NCBI RefSeq assembly: GCF_937891315.1
Contig: NZ_CALAGI010000082.1
Span: forward strand, 1 to 22,385
Source: an uncultured Amaricoccus sp.
GTDB taxonomy: Bacteria > Pseudomonadota > Alphaproteobacteria > Rhodobacterales > Rhodobacteraceae
Reading direction: 5' to 3'
DNA: 22,385 nt
Position numbers and translations under genes: made by a program. Each line of letters starts with the position of its first letter. Within the stretch, counting starts at the first letter, position 1. Positions 1 to 8,284 of this stretch are shown piece after piece. The notes under the pieces were generated by a model. It did not search any database. It saw only the letters and a program-made list of their open reading frames with translations, and was not told the DNA's origin.

Positions 1-226
1 ACATCCGGCAACCCATGGGAATCCCGCGCGAGTCAGGAGTTCGGGCGGCTGGTATTAGGAGCGGCTTATGGCGCCGCCGGCCCCCAGGTCTCGCCCAAGA
101 GCCCAACTCGAAAAGGATTTAGCGGTTTCAGAAGGTTGTGATTCTGTCCGGTTTCCAGACTGAACGGAGCCACGGATGCCTTGAACTCAAACCGCTCGCC
201 GGGGGTATCGGCGGGCTCCCCCGCGT

Positions 227-442
227 TGCGCAAGCGACCTGACCGATCGGGAATGGGCGTTGGTCGCGCCCTTCATGCCGCCGCCGCGCCGGCTCGGGCG
301 TCCGCGCACGACCGACCCGCGGGAGGGGATGAACGCGATCCTCCACATCGCGACGACCGGCTGCCAGTGGGTGCGAGCGCCGAAGGACTTGCCCCCTGTT
401 CCACGATGCAAAGGCATTTCTGCGACTGGCGAGACCTTCGGG
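227..442 (+). pseudogene. IS5-family transposase N-terminal fragment, frameshifted
   Basis: The reading frame around 236-397 encodes the typical start of an IS5-group transposase: S-D-L-T-D-R-E-W, then a proline/arginine-rich R-R-L-G-R-P-R stretch, then N-A-I-L-H-I-A-T-T-G-C-Q-W. Near position 399 the frame is lost. The family continuation (S-T-M-Q-R-H-F-C-D-W-R-D-L) resumes in another plus-strand frame, which fits a one-base deletion. Homology ends near 442, so the catalytic DDE portion is absent. No convincing terminal inverted repeats were seen. This is a dead remnant; its position just upstream of the outer-membrane protein gene suggests past rearrangement at this edge. Confidence 0.8.
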
Positions 443-520
443 TCAGACCTAAGCCCTGTCTAATTTGCGGCCGCGAATGTCGGGCCGTGCCGTGGAGGTA
501 CGAAGCATGACGAGGTAACA

Positions 521-1741
521 ATGCGGATAGCGAGTGGACTGCCCGGGCTCATCCTCGGAATCGGACTGATCGTCGAGAGTTCGGTGACCGCCCTTGCCGC
601 CGAAGCCTCCCGTGCAACGGACTTCGGCCACGGAACCACCGGCGAAGCCGCGCCCGCCGGTGAACAGGCGGAATCTCTTGATGTCGCCGCGCCTGAATCC
701 GACGCCGGTACGCTTCCGCTCGTTTCGGTCGATACCAGTTTCGAGCTGCAATTCGACGACACCTTTTCGACGAGTGAGGCCGACGCGGCTTATCGCAGCC
801 TCTACGCCACGATCGAACCCGAGATCACCGTCAACGCGTCGGAAAACTTCCGGCTCTTTGCCCACATGGTGTTCGAGCCGGTGCTAGACCCGCCGAGCCA
901 GACCACCAGCTACTTTCGCGATGAGGGACTCTACTTCGAGGAGTTGAACGCCCAGGGCACGTTCGGCGCGTTGAACGTGGCGGCCGGCCTCGTCGACCCG
1001 GCGTTCGGCATCGCCTCCGACGAGGCGCCGGGGCTGTACGGCGGCGATTTTGCGAGCAGCTACGACTACCTCGGGGCCGCGGGGGTGACCGCCGACTGGA
1101 CGCTCTCGTCGCGCGACTCGGCCGCCGGCACCGTGGAGCAGGTGATCCAGGCGTCGCTTTTCAACGCCGATCGGACGGCGCTCAGCAAGTCGCTCTTCAC
1201 CAATCGGGGCCAGACCCGGCTTTCGGACGGCGGAGTCGGCAATACCCAAGGCCCGCGATCCTTTTCGCTCGCCTATACCTACACCACGCTGGACAGTTCG
1301 GACGAGATTGCCGGCCCGACGGCGCGGCTCGCGGTTCGGCGGCTCGCCGCCGGGGAGGGTGATGCAAACGACGAGCTCGGCTTGGTCGCCGCCGCCGAAA
1401 CCGTGTATCCGCTCTCGGATGACCGCGCTGTTGTTCCGATCGCCGAGGTCGCCTATTTCGTCAACGAGGGTGGGGGTTCGGACAATGCGATCAGCACCAC
1501 GCTGGGCGCCGAGTTCGACCAGGGGCCATGGGCGTTGTCGCTGACCGGCGCGCTGCACGACACACAGGCCTCGGGCACTCCGACCGACTACATGGTGACC
1601 GCGAGCGTTGGCCGCGACTTCGATGTGGCGCTGGCGGGTGAGTACCAGGTCAGCCTCGGATACAGCTACGCCCGCGAGGAGGGCATAACCGGCAACACCG
1701 TCGGCGTGCTCCTGACCAAGAATTTCAGCTGGCAGCGCTGA
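521..1741 (+). CDS. Putative outer-membrane beta-barrel (porin-like) protein
   Basis: The 406-residue product begins with a signal peptide: a short basic start, a hydrophobic core, and a probable cleavage after Ala-Leu-Ala near residue 26. An acidic, Ala/Glu-rich linker follows to about residue 65. The rest is an alternating polar/hydrophobic pattern rich in Gly, Tyr, Thr and Asp, typical of amphipathic beta strands, with no hydrophobic helices. The protein ends in strand-like residues containing Phe-Ser-Trp, although the last two residues (Gln-Arg) are not the usual terminal aromatic. GAGG lies 7 bases before the ATG and supports this start. The gene sits 80 bases upstream of a broken ABC system but need not be part of it. 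The exact porin family is not recognised, and the transported solute is unknown. Confidence 0.6.
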   Translation: MRIASGLPGLILGIGLIVESSVTALAAEASRATDFGHGTTGEAAPAGEQAESLDVAAPESDAGTLPLVSVDTSFELQFDDTFSTSEADAAYRSLYATIEPEITVNASENFRLFAHMVFEPVLDPPSQTTSYFRDEGLYFEELNAQGTFGALNVAAGLVDPAFGIASDEAPGLYGGDFASSYDYLGAAGVTADWTLSSRDSAAGTVEQVIQASLFNADRTALSKSLFTNRGQTRLSDGGVGNTQGPRSFSLAYTYTTLDSSDEIAGPTARLAVRRLAAGEGDANDELGLVAAAETVYPLSDDRAVVPIAEVAYFVNEGGGSDNAISTTLGAEFDQGPWALSLTGALHDTQASGTPTDYMVTASVGRDFDVALAGEYQVSLGYSYAREEGITGNTVGVLLTKNFSWQR

Positions 1742-1821
1742 CCATCGCCGCGCCTGCGCCAGGCAAGCCATGCGGCCCGAAAACCGGCAGTCCGGGTCTC
1801 CCTCGAAAGAAAGTCCGCCAC

Positions 1822-2375
1822 ATGCGACAGAAATCCGTGTTCCTGGCCCTGGTCTGTGCCCTCTCTGCCACGGGCGCGGCGGACCTCGCGCCGGCGCGCG
1901 CGGCGGAAATCCTGGTCGCTCCCGAACAGAACCCGCCGGGCGACATCCCGGACAGCCAGGTTTTCATCACCTATTCCGGCGCCGGGTTCAGTCTGAGGTT
2001 CCCGAGGGCTGGGGGCGCGACGACCTTCCCAACGGTGCGCGCTTCACTGACAAATACGGGGCGGTCGAGATCCGGACCGGCGCAACGTCGGAGCCAGCAC
2101 TGAGTGGCGACGTCGCCACTCTGATGCGGGACATGCCCGCGGCGAAGGTGACCAAGGCCGAGACCGTCAAGATAGCGGCCGGACCGGCGCTGCGCATCAG
2201 CTATCTCGCCAATTCGGCGGCCAATTCGGTCACCGGCAAGAAGATCCTGCTGGAAAACCAGCGCTACGTCATCGTGGCGAACGGGCGGATGGCGCTGCTC
2301 GACCTCTCTGCCCCGGCCGGCGCTGACAATGTTGACCAGTGGCAGCTGATGTCGAACTCCTTCCGGTGGAAGTGA
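1822..2375 (+). pseudogene. Small secreted/periplasmic protein, one-base frameshift
   Basis: Translation from the ATG at 1822 gives a clear signal peptide (M-R-Q-K-S, hydrophobic core, A-R-A-A cleavage near residue 28) and a mature start that runs into Y-S-G-A-G-F-S-L. After about 1993 this frame becomes nonsense and stops at 2103. The coding sense continues in the next frame as E-V-P-E-G-W-G-R, ending at 2375. Restoring one G at the CTG-AG junction gives a smooth F-S-L-E-V-P-E-G-W protein of about 184 residues. Its TGA overlaps the ATG of the ABC ATPase by one base, so it was the first gene of that operon, perhaps a periplasmic partner of the transporter. Family not recognised. A sequencing error could also explain the shift. 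Confidence 0.7.
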
Positions 2376-3049
2376 TGGGGGTCCTGGAGGCCGTCGGCCT
2401 CTACCGTTTCTTCCACGTCGGCGACGAGGAGACGATCGCGTTGCGCGGAGTGGATCTGGACGTCGCCGCCGGCGAACTCTGCGCGCTCCAGGGGCCTTCG
2501 GGCAGTGGCAAGTCGACCCTGATCGCCTGCCTCGCCGGCCTCGACGATCCCGACGGCGGCGCCGTCACACTGATGGGAGAGCGGATCAGCCGCCGGCCGG
2601 AGGGGCAGCGCGCCAGGATTCGCGCGCGACATGTGGGACTGATGACGCAGGGCGGCAATCTGTTCGAACATCTCAGTTTCAGGGACAACGTCCAGCTCGC
2701 CCTCGCCCTCGCCCTCGCGGCTGGCCGGGGCGACGTACACGAATCCGCGGATCGTGCGCTGGCGGATCTCGATATCGCCGCGCTCGCGGACGCGCTGCCG
2801 GCCACGCTGTCGAGCGGGCAGTACGCGCGCGCGGGGGTCGCGGTGGCGCTGGCACCGGCGCCGCCGGTGCTGATCTGCGACGAGCCCACCGCGGAGGTCG
2901 ACACCGTCAGCGAGGCGTGGATCATCGCGCGCCTGCGGGCCGCTTGCCGCGACGGCGCTGGCGTACTGGTCGCAACGCACAGCGCGGCGATCGCCGCGTC
3001 CGCGGATCGGGTAATCCACATCAAGGACGGGCGGATCGCCAATGGCTGA
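2375..3049 (+). CDS. ABC transporter ATP-binding protein, LolD/MacB type (first of pair)
   Basis: This 224-residue ATPase belongs to the class that powers FtsX/MacB/LolE-type permeases, which move lipoproteins, peptides or other envelope substrates rather than importing nutrients. Walker A G-P-S-G-S-G-K-S-T is at residues 40-48, the Q-loop Gln at 92, Walker B V-L-I-C-D-E at 165-170 and the H-loop His at 202. The signature loop is L-S-S-G-Q (145-149) instead of L-S-G-G-Q, followed by the unusual Y-A-R-A-G-V-A-V-A-L-A, so its half of the composite ATP site may be weaker. The ATG overlaps the preceding gene's stop by one base, and the stop overlaps the next ATPase by 8 bases, showing translational coupling. 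Its permease is truncated, so the protein may have no working partner. Confidence 0.88.
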   Translation: MGVLEAVGLYRFFHVGDEETIALRGVDLDVAAGELCALQGPSGSGKSTLIACLAGLDDPDGGAVTLMGERISRRPEGQRARIRARHVGLMTQGGNLFEHLSFRDNVQLALALALAAGRGDVHESADRALADLDIAALADALPATLSSGQYARAGVAVALAPAPPVLICDEPTAEVDTVSEAWIIARLRAACRDGAGVLVATHSAAIAASADRVIHIKDGRIANG

Positions 3050-3713
3050 GCCGCTTGTCAAGGCAGCGGCGCTCGCGCGCGTCTACCAGCGAGGCGCCGT
3101 GTCGGTCACCGCCCTGGCCCCCGTCTCGTTCCGGATCGAGCGGGGGGACCGGGTCGGCCTGATCGGACCGTCCGGCAGCGGCAAGACCACGCTCCTGAAT
3201 CTGGTCGCCGGGCTCGACCAGCCGAGCTCCGGCTGGATTGCCTGGCCCGCGCTCGGGGAGAGCGCCGTACCGAGGCCAAGGTCTATCGGCGCGGCGTTCC
3301 AGTCGCGCAGCCTGATCCCCACGCTGAGTTGCGGCGAGAATGTCGAGCTGCCACTGGCCCTGCTCGACGAAGCTGCCGACGCCCCGCGACGGGCCCTCGA
3401 GGCGCTGGAGGCGTTTGGCGTCGCGGATCTCGCTGACAAGCTGCCCGGCGAGGTCTCCGGCGGTCAGGCGCAGCGCGTGGCGTTGGCCCGCGCTATCATT
3501 ACTGGTCCCAGTCTACTGCTCGCGGACGAGCCGACCGGGCAACTCGACAGCCTGTCGGGAGCCTCGACACTCGACAGTCTGGGCGACTGGCTGGACCGGA
3601 CAGGCGCGGCGCTGCTGCTTGCGACACACGATCCGACCGCGTCCGGGCGCATGAAGGCGATCTGGCGTCTCGACCATGGCGTGGTCCAGATCGCCAAGCG
3701 GAAGACAAGCTGA
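3042..3713 (+). CDS. ABC transporter ATP-binding protein, LolD/MacB type (second of pair)
   Basis: This second 223-residue ATPase carries full consensus motifs: Walker A G-P-S-G-S-G-K-T-T at 42-50, Q-loop Gln87, signature V-S-G-G-Q at 138-142, Walker B L-L-L-A-D-E-P-T at 158-165 and H-loop His196. Two adjacent, non-identical ATPases of one class suggest a heterodimer with one canonical and one variant ATP site. The start overlaps the upstream ATPase gene by 8 bases. The C-terminus looks complete, and the TGA at 3711-3713 is followed at once by sequence from the far end of a permease gene. A deletion has therefore removed most of the permease without obviously damaging this gene. Confidence 0.9.
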   Translation: MAEPLVKAAALARVYQRGAVSVTALAPVSFRIERGDRVGLIGPSGSGKTTLLNLVAGLDQPSSGWIAWPALGESAVPRPRSIGAAFQSRSLIPTLSCGENVELPLALLDEAADAPRRALEALEAFGVADLADKLPGEVSGGQAQRVALARAIITGPSLLLADEPTGQLDSLSGASTLDSLGDWLDRTGAALLLATHDPTASGRMKAIWRLDHGVVQIAKRKTS

Positions 3714-4188
3714 GACGGCGTTCGAGGTCAGCGCTTTCGGCGACGCCATGCACGTGATCGGTTCCAGCCTGACCTCGGTCGACCTGTCCGGCCTCACCCG
3801 GCTCGAGCTCGGCTTCGCGCTGGTCACCGTCGCCGCCGCCGCCGGCCTGATGCTGGCGTTGAGCTTCGCCGACCGGCGCCGGTCGATGGCGATCCTGTCC
3901 GCCCTCGGGGCCGGGCGTGCCCAGGTGGGCGCCTTCGTGTGGAGCGAGGCGGCCCTGGTGCTGGCGGGAGGAGTTGCTTTCGGACTGGCCACCGGCGCGC
4001 TGATCGCCGAGATCCTGGTCAAGCTCCTGACCGGGGTGTTCGACCCGCCGCCCGAAGCGCTGGTCATTCCGTGGGCCTATGGCGTCGCGATTGTCCTGGC
4101 GGCCACCGGAGCCATCTGTCTGGTCGCGTGGCTGTCGCTCACCGCCTCGATGCGCGGCGTCACCCAGGCAATCCGCGCCGATCAATAA
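3714..4188 (+). pseudogene. FtsX-type ABC permease, C-terminal remnant
   Basis: The frame encodes about 155 residues matching the last part of a MacB/FtsX/LolC-type permease. A hydrophobic segment (F-A-L-V-T-V-A-A-A-A-G-L-M-L-A-L) is followed by a cytoplasmic loop with the family pattern R-R-R-S-M-A-I-L-S-A-L-G-A, then two more membrane segments and a short basic tail. Such permeases usually exceed 380 residues and often reach 800; the N-terminal membrane helix and periplasmic domains are missing. The frame is open into the 3' end of the upstream ATPase gene. The first internal ATG (3748) has no Shine-Dalgarno-like sequence before it. A 5' deletion and loss of function are the simplest reading. 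Confidence 0.75.
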
Positions 4189-4379
4189 GTGCCATGATCC
4201 GCGTCATTTCCATGTCCGAGGAGAAGTACCGTCGAAAGCTCACACAGCGACCTCACGGATTGACCTTCGCCCACTCCCTTGATGCGATCGAGGTGATGAC
4301 CGCTGGCTGGCGAGCGAAGCGGTTCCAGGCGACGCGGCTGGGCATGATGTTCCCGATTCTCCGGGACCGAACCCGGTTT

Positions 4380-4735
4380 TCAGGGATCCCTGTCGCCTCT
4401 CGGGACGAGCAGATTCGCCAGCCGTCGCGGCGGGTCGGCGCGGCCATGCGCGAAATCGATGATGATCACCTGCGCGGCATCCTCGATGAAGGTGACGAAA
4501 TGCTACCCGGCGCGGATGAAGCGCGGGTCTTCCGGCAAATCCGGATCAATAGTCGGCGGCAATCCTGCGTCAGGGCCGTGCCCGCCGCGATCTCCTGACA
4601 GCGGGCAATCAGGTCTTCCTCATAGGCCGCCGCCTGCCGCGGTCCGAAGGTTTCGTGCGTCCAGATTGCAATCTCGATCAGCGCGGCTTTCTGATCGGCG
4701 CCCTGCTGATGATCGCCGAGAGCAGGCAATCGGCA
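4380..4735 (-). pseudogene. ParE/RelE-type toxin, broken by frameshift and stop
   Basis: Reading leftward, one frame encodes A-L-I-E-I-A-I-W-T-H-E-T-F-G and E-E-D-L-I-A-R-C-Q-E-I-A, the first two helices of a ParE-type toxin. Near 4551 one base is missing. The family continuation I-D-P-D-L-P-E-D-P-R-F-I-R-A-G resumes in the next frame, hits an in-frame TAG at 4505-4503, then runs on as H-F-V-T-F-I-E-D-A-A-Q-V-I-I-I-D-F to a stop at 4380. These are the beta strands of the RelE/ParE fold. The extreme N-terminus (beyond about 4720) is also disturbed. No antitoxin gene is seen upstream, where an IS630 fragment lies instead. The toxin is inactive. Confidence 0.72.
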
Positions 4736-4832
4736 CGGGAAATCGTCGCCGAAGCACCCTGAGCCCCTGCCCGACCACCGCCGGGGGGCGCCGCGGCCGC
4801 GGCATATCGATGCCTGCCAGGTATCCGAACCG

Positions 4833-5012
4833 GTGTCCTGGCCGGGGGCGGGCCCCGACCCGGCGGTCGACGGGATCGTGCGCTGGCGGCGGCGGAACCT
4901 GCGCGCCCGGATCGCGGCGCGGTTCGGGGTCGAGTTGCACGAGCGGACGGTTGGCAAGTACCTGGTCGCGCCCGGTTACCGCCGGCTTTTCCTGCGCCCG
5001 CCCCGTCTGCGA
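4833..5012 (+). pseudogene. IS630-family transposase N-terminal fragment
   Basis: The plus-strand frame shows the helix-turn-helix region of IS630-type transposases. A G-P-D-P-A-V-D-G-I-V-R-W-R segment is followed by L-R-A-R-I-A-A-R-F-G-V-E-L-H-E-R-T-V-G-K-Y-L and G-Y-R-R-L-F-L-R-P. The DDE catalytic domain is absent. After about 5012 the frame carries no recognisable family sequence and runs into the 3' end of the convergent efflux gene. Terminal repeats were not identified. This is a truncated mobile-element remnant between the dead toxin and the efflux operon. Confidence 0.75.
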
Positions 5013-5051
5013 GCCGGTTTCTTCGAAGTGCACGCCCGCCCCGGAAGGACG

Positions 5052-6605
5052 CTACTCCATCGCCGGCGCGGGCGCTCCGGCCACGGCCGGTCCCCCGGGC
5101 TTGCGGAGGAGGAAGATCAGCGGGACCGACGCCAGCGTCAGCCAGAACATCAGCATGAAGTCATCGACATAGGCGACCATCGCCGCCTGCGCCTGCACCA
5201 TGGCGTCGAGCTGGGCGATCGCCGTCTCCGAATGCCCGGCCGCGGCGAAATAGGCGTCGAGGTTGGGGTTCTGCGCCGTCAGGCCCGAGACGAGATCGGT
5301 CCGCGCCGCGACGAGGTTGTGCGAGAGCTCGACCGAGACGATCGAGATGCCGACCGACGAGCCGATGTTGCGCACGAGGCTGAACAGCGACGCCGCCTCG
5401 GCCCGGAACCGCGGCGCGAGCGTCGCGAAGGCGAGCGTCGAGAGCGGCACGAAGACGAGGCCGAGGCCGAGTCCCTGGACGACGCCGGAGACGACGAGCG
5501 GGCGCCAGTCCATCTGCGGCGAGAAGGCCGCCATCTGCCAGAGCGACAGCGCGGTCAGCGACAGCCCCGTGAAGATGAGGATGCGGGCGTCCACCCTGCC
5601 GACGAGGCGGCCGACGACGATCATCGAGATCATCGTCCCGACGCCGCGCGGCGCCAGCACCATGCCGGTGGTGATCACCGGATAGCCGTAGAGGTTCTGC
5701 AACATCGGCGGCAGCAGCGCGAGCCCGGCGAGGAGGATCATCCCGACCATGAAGATCATCACCAGCGCCGTGACGAAGTTCGGGTCGCGGAACATCGCCG
5801 GCTCCATGAACGGATGCTCGCGGCCGGAGGTGATGTGCAGCAGGAAGGCCCAGGCGCCGGAGACGAGGAGCCCGAGGTAGATCCAGGTCTCCGCCGAGGA
5901 GAACCAATCGACCTGCTCGCCGCGATCGAGCATCAGCTGCAGCGCGCCGACCGCGATCGAGAGCATGGCGAAGCCGAAGACGTCGAAGCCGCGCTGGCGC
6001 CGGGGCGACTCCGGCAGGAAGGCCATCAGCCCGGCGAGGGCGAGGATGCCGACGGGCAGGTTGACGAAGAAGACGTAGCGCCAGCCGAAGGTCTCGGTCA
6101 GCCAGCTGCCGAGAACCGGCCCGATGATCGGGCCGACCATGATGCCGGCGCCCCAGATCGCCATTGCCTGGCCGTGCTCCTCGCGGGTGTTGATGTCGAG
6201 GAGCACGGTCTGCGAGAGCGGCACCAGCGCGGCGCCGAACAGGCCCTGCAGCACGCGAAAGGCGATCATCTCGGGCAGGCTCGACGCGAGGCCGCAGGCC
6301 ATCGAGGCGACGACGAACCCGGCCGTCGAGACGATGAAGAGCTGGCGCAGGCCGATACGGTCCGACAGCCAGCCGGTGACCGGCGTCATGATCGCCGCGG
6401 CGACGATGTAGGACGTCAGCACCCAGGTGATCTGATCCTGCGCCGCCCCGAGCGAGCCCTGCATGTTCGGCAGCGCGACGTTGGCGATCGTGGTGTCGAG
6501 CACCTGCATGACCGTCGCGAGCATGATCGAGACGGTGATCAGCCCCTTGTTCGGGACCGTCACCGCCGGGGCGGCCGGACCGCCCGCCGCGGCGACGGCG
6601 GCCAT
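5052..6605 (-). CDS. emrB: DHA2-family drug exporter, EmrB-type
   Basis: A 517-residue inner-membrane proton-driven exporter with 14 predicted membrane helices, the usual size for DHA2. Family motifs are clear: L-D-T-T-I-A-N-V-A-L-P in helix 1 (motif D1), G-W-L-S-D-R-I-G-L-R-Q-L-F between helices 2 and 3 (motif A), R-V-L-Q-G-L-F-G-A-A-L-V-P in helix 4 (motif B), and G-P-I-I-G-P-V-L-G-S-W in helix 5 (motif C). It would pair with the membrane-fusion protein encoded just upstream, plus an outer-membrane channel from elsewhere. The ATG at 6605 overlaps the upstream stop (TGATG) and has GGAGA at good spacing. A GTG at 6608 is the alternative start but lies too close to that site. The gene ends 40 bases from an IS630 remnant and appears complete. 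Confidence 0.92.
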   Translation of the reverse strand: MAAVAAAGGPAAPAVTVPNKGLITVSIMLATVMQVLDTTIANVALPNMQGSLGAAQDQITWVLTSYIVAAAIMTPVTGWLSDRIGLRQLFIVSTAGFVVASMACGLASSLPEMIAFRVLQGLFGAALVPLSQTVLLDINTREEHGQAMAIWGAGIMVGPIIGPVLGSWLTETFGWRYVFFVNLPVGILALAGLMAFLPESPRRQRGFDVFGFAMLSIAVGALQLMLDRGEQVDWFSSAETWIYLGLLVSGAWAFLLHITSGREHPFMEPAMFRDPNFVTALVMIFMVGMILLAGLALLPPMLQNLYGYPVITTGMVLAPRGVGTMISMIVVGRLVGRVDARILIFTGLSLTALSLWQMAAFSPQMDWRPLVVSGVVQGLGLGLVFVPLSTLAFATLAPRFRAEAASLFSLVRNIGSSVGISIVSVELSHNLVAARTDLVSGLTAQNPNLDAYFAAAGHSETAIAQLDAMVQAQAAMVAYVDDFMLMFWLTLASVPLIFLLRKPGGPAVAGAPAPAME

Positions 6606-7810
6606 CACTTGTCTCCGGCGACCGCGGTGGCGCCGCCGAGGCCGACGGCCGAAAGCGCGGCGGTGACGAAGCCCGGCAGACCGCGGGCGTGGCCGGTATC
6701 GACGGCGACCGACGCGCTCATCCCCGAGCGCAAGGTCGGCACGTCCTGCCCGGCGTCGAGGGCGATGCGCACGGGCACGCGCTGCACGACCTTGACCCAG
6801 TTGCCGGTGGCGTTCTGCGCCGGGATGAGCGCGAACTCCGCCCCGGTGCCGGCGCCGATCGAGGCGACCTCGCCCTTCAGCGCCTGCGCGCCGTAGGTGT
6901 CGATGCGCACCTCGACCGGCTGGCCCGGCCGCATGTGGGTGAGCTCGGTCTCCTTGTAATTGGCCTCGACCCAGGCCTGTCCGGTGGCGACGAGGCTGAC
7001 GACCGTGGTCGCCGGCGTGACGTACTGCCCCCGCTGCAGCCGGTCGGTCTGGCTGATGACGCCGTCCGCCGGGGCGGTGACGACGGTGCGCCGCAGATCG
7101 ATCTCGGCGGCGTGGAGCGTCGCGAGGGCCTTCAGCACCTCCGGGTGGCTGTCGGTGGCGATGGCGGGGTTGCCGGCGAGCGCGGCCTTGGCCGAAAGCA
7201 CGGCACTGTCGGCCTTGGCCGCGTTGCCCTTGGCGATCTGGATCCGCAGGGCGCTGTCGTCGGCCGCCGACTGGCTGATGACACCGGACGTCCTCAGCGC
7301 CTGCTGGCGGTCGTCCTGGGTGACGGCGGTGGCGAGGGTATCGCGGGCGTTCGCCGCCTCGGCCTCTGCCTGCGCGTAGGCGGCCTTGAGCCGCTCGACG
7401 TCGAGGCGCGCCGAGGCGAGCCCGGCTTCGGCCTGCTCGACGGCGTTGCGATAGGTGGCGTCGTCGATGGTGAAAAGCACCTGCCCGGCCGTCACCTGCT
7501 CGTTCTCGGCGACGGCGACCCGGCCGATCTGGCCGCTGACCTCGGGCATCACCGAAACGCGGTCTTGCTGGACGTAGGCGTCCTCGGTCTCGATATAGCG
7601 CCCGCCGGTCGCCCAGACGTAACCGCCGACGACGACGATGGCGAGCGGCAGCGCGGCGATCAGCAGCTTGCGCCGGGTGCGCGAGCGCCGCCGCGCCGGC
7701 GGGGCGTCGGCGGCCGGCGACTCGGCGGGGACGAGGCGGGGCGCGACCAGGGCCTCGGCGACCGCCGTGGTCTCGGGGGTGGTCTCGATCTTCTCGGCAG
7801 GGTTGCTCAT
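6605..7810 (-). CDS. emrA: Membrane-fusion (adaptor) protein, EmrA/HlyD type
   Basis: This 401-residue protein bridges an inner-membrane exporter and an outer-membrane channel. A proline/alanine-rich cytoplasmic tail with a basic R-R-R-S-R-T-R-R-K cluster precedes one membrane helix at about 48-66. The start of the lipoyl half-domain follows (T-E-D-A-Y-V-Q-Q-D, a strong EmrA marker, then V-S-G-Q-I-G-R-V-A-V). An Ala/Glu/Arg-rich alpha-helical hairpin occupies roughly 110-235. The second lipoyl half (V-V-T-A-P-A-D-G-V-I) and beta-barrel domains follow. The start lies 3 bases after the MarR gene's stop, and the stop overlaps emrB. Regulation by the MarR protein is likely from the shared operon. 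Confidence 0.92.
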   Translation of the reverse strand: MSNPAEKIETTPETTAVAEALVAPRLVPAESPAADAPPARRRSRTRRKLLIAALPLAIVVVGGYVWATGGRYIETEDAYVQQDRVSVMPEVSGQIGRVAVAENEQVTAGQVLFTIDDATYRNAVEQAEAGLASARLDVERLKAAYAQAEAEAANARDTLATAVTQDDRQQALRTSGVISQSAADDSALRIQIAKGNAAKADSAVLSAKAALAGNPAIATDSHPEVLKALATLHAAEIDLRRTVVTAPADGVISQTDRLQRGQYVTPATTVVSLVATGQAWVEANYKETELTHMRPGQPVEVRIDTYGAQALKGEVASIGAGTGAEFALIPAQNATGNWVKVVQRVPVRIALDAGQDVPTLRSGMSASVAVDTGHARGLPGFVTAALSAVGLGGATAVAGDK

Positions 7811-7813
7811 CGG

Positions 7814-8284
7814 TCAGGCTCCTGCCGCGACGCGGCGATCATCGTCGGCGTCATCGTCGGCGTCGGCGGAAAGGTTGGAGACGACGATCTCGAGGTTCGC
7901 CATCAGCGCCTCGCGCGCCGCGGGGTCGAGGCCGGCGAGCGCCTCGGCATAGACCCGCTCGGCGCGGGCCCGCATCGGCTCGAGCAGCGCCCGGGCGCGC
8001 TCGGTCGTGTAGAGCCGCCGGGCGCGGCGGTCGTTCGGATCGGGCCGACGCTCGACGAGGCCGGCCGCCTCCATGCGGTCGATGTGCCGGCTCAGCGTCA
8101 TCGGGTCGATGTCGAGGAGCCCGGCGAGGGCGGCCTGACCCACACCCTCGTTGCGCTTCAGCCGCGCGACGATCTGGAGCTGGGCCGTGGTCATCGGAAT
8201 GTCGCGGCTCTCCTGCTCGAAGCGCCGGCGGATCAGCCGCGCGGCGTCGAAAAGCAGGTGGCCGAGGGTGGGTGGTTCACTCAT
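7814..8284 (-). CDS. MarR-family transcriptional regulator of the efflux operon
   Basis: A 156-residue winged-helix regulator, typical MarR length. After an N-terminal dimerisation helix, the sequence contains the family pattern T-A-Q-L-Q-I-V-A-R-L, the helix-turn-helix (Q-A-A-L-A-G-L-L-D-I-D-P-M-T-L-S-R-H-I-D-R-M-E) and the wing D-P-N-D-R-R-A-R-R-L-Y-T-T. C-terminal dimer helices and an Asp-rich tail follow. As first gene before emrA and emrB it probably represses its own operon and is released by a toxic ligand. The ATG at 8284 has no ribosome-binding site, and a -10 box lies only about 8 bases upstream, so the message may be leaderless. Confidence 0.92.
   Translation of the reverse strand: MSEPPTLGHLLFDAARLIRRRFEQESRDIPMTTAQLQIVARLKRNEGVGQAALAGLLDIDPMTLSRHIDRMEAAGLVERRPDPNDRRARRLYTTERARALLEPMRARAERVYAEALAGLDPAAREALMANLEIVVSNLSADADDDADDDRRVAAGA

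Noticed and set aside
1..226. A gene or IS end in the first 226 bases
   Set aside because: No open frame with family similarity or ribosome-binding site, and no inverted repeat matching another end was found.
4833..6896. A 687-residue plus-strand open frame opposite emrB and emrA
   Set aside because: It is an antisense shadow of the efflux genes, rich in Arg, Asp and His; only its first 180 bases (IS630 fragment) are meaningful.
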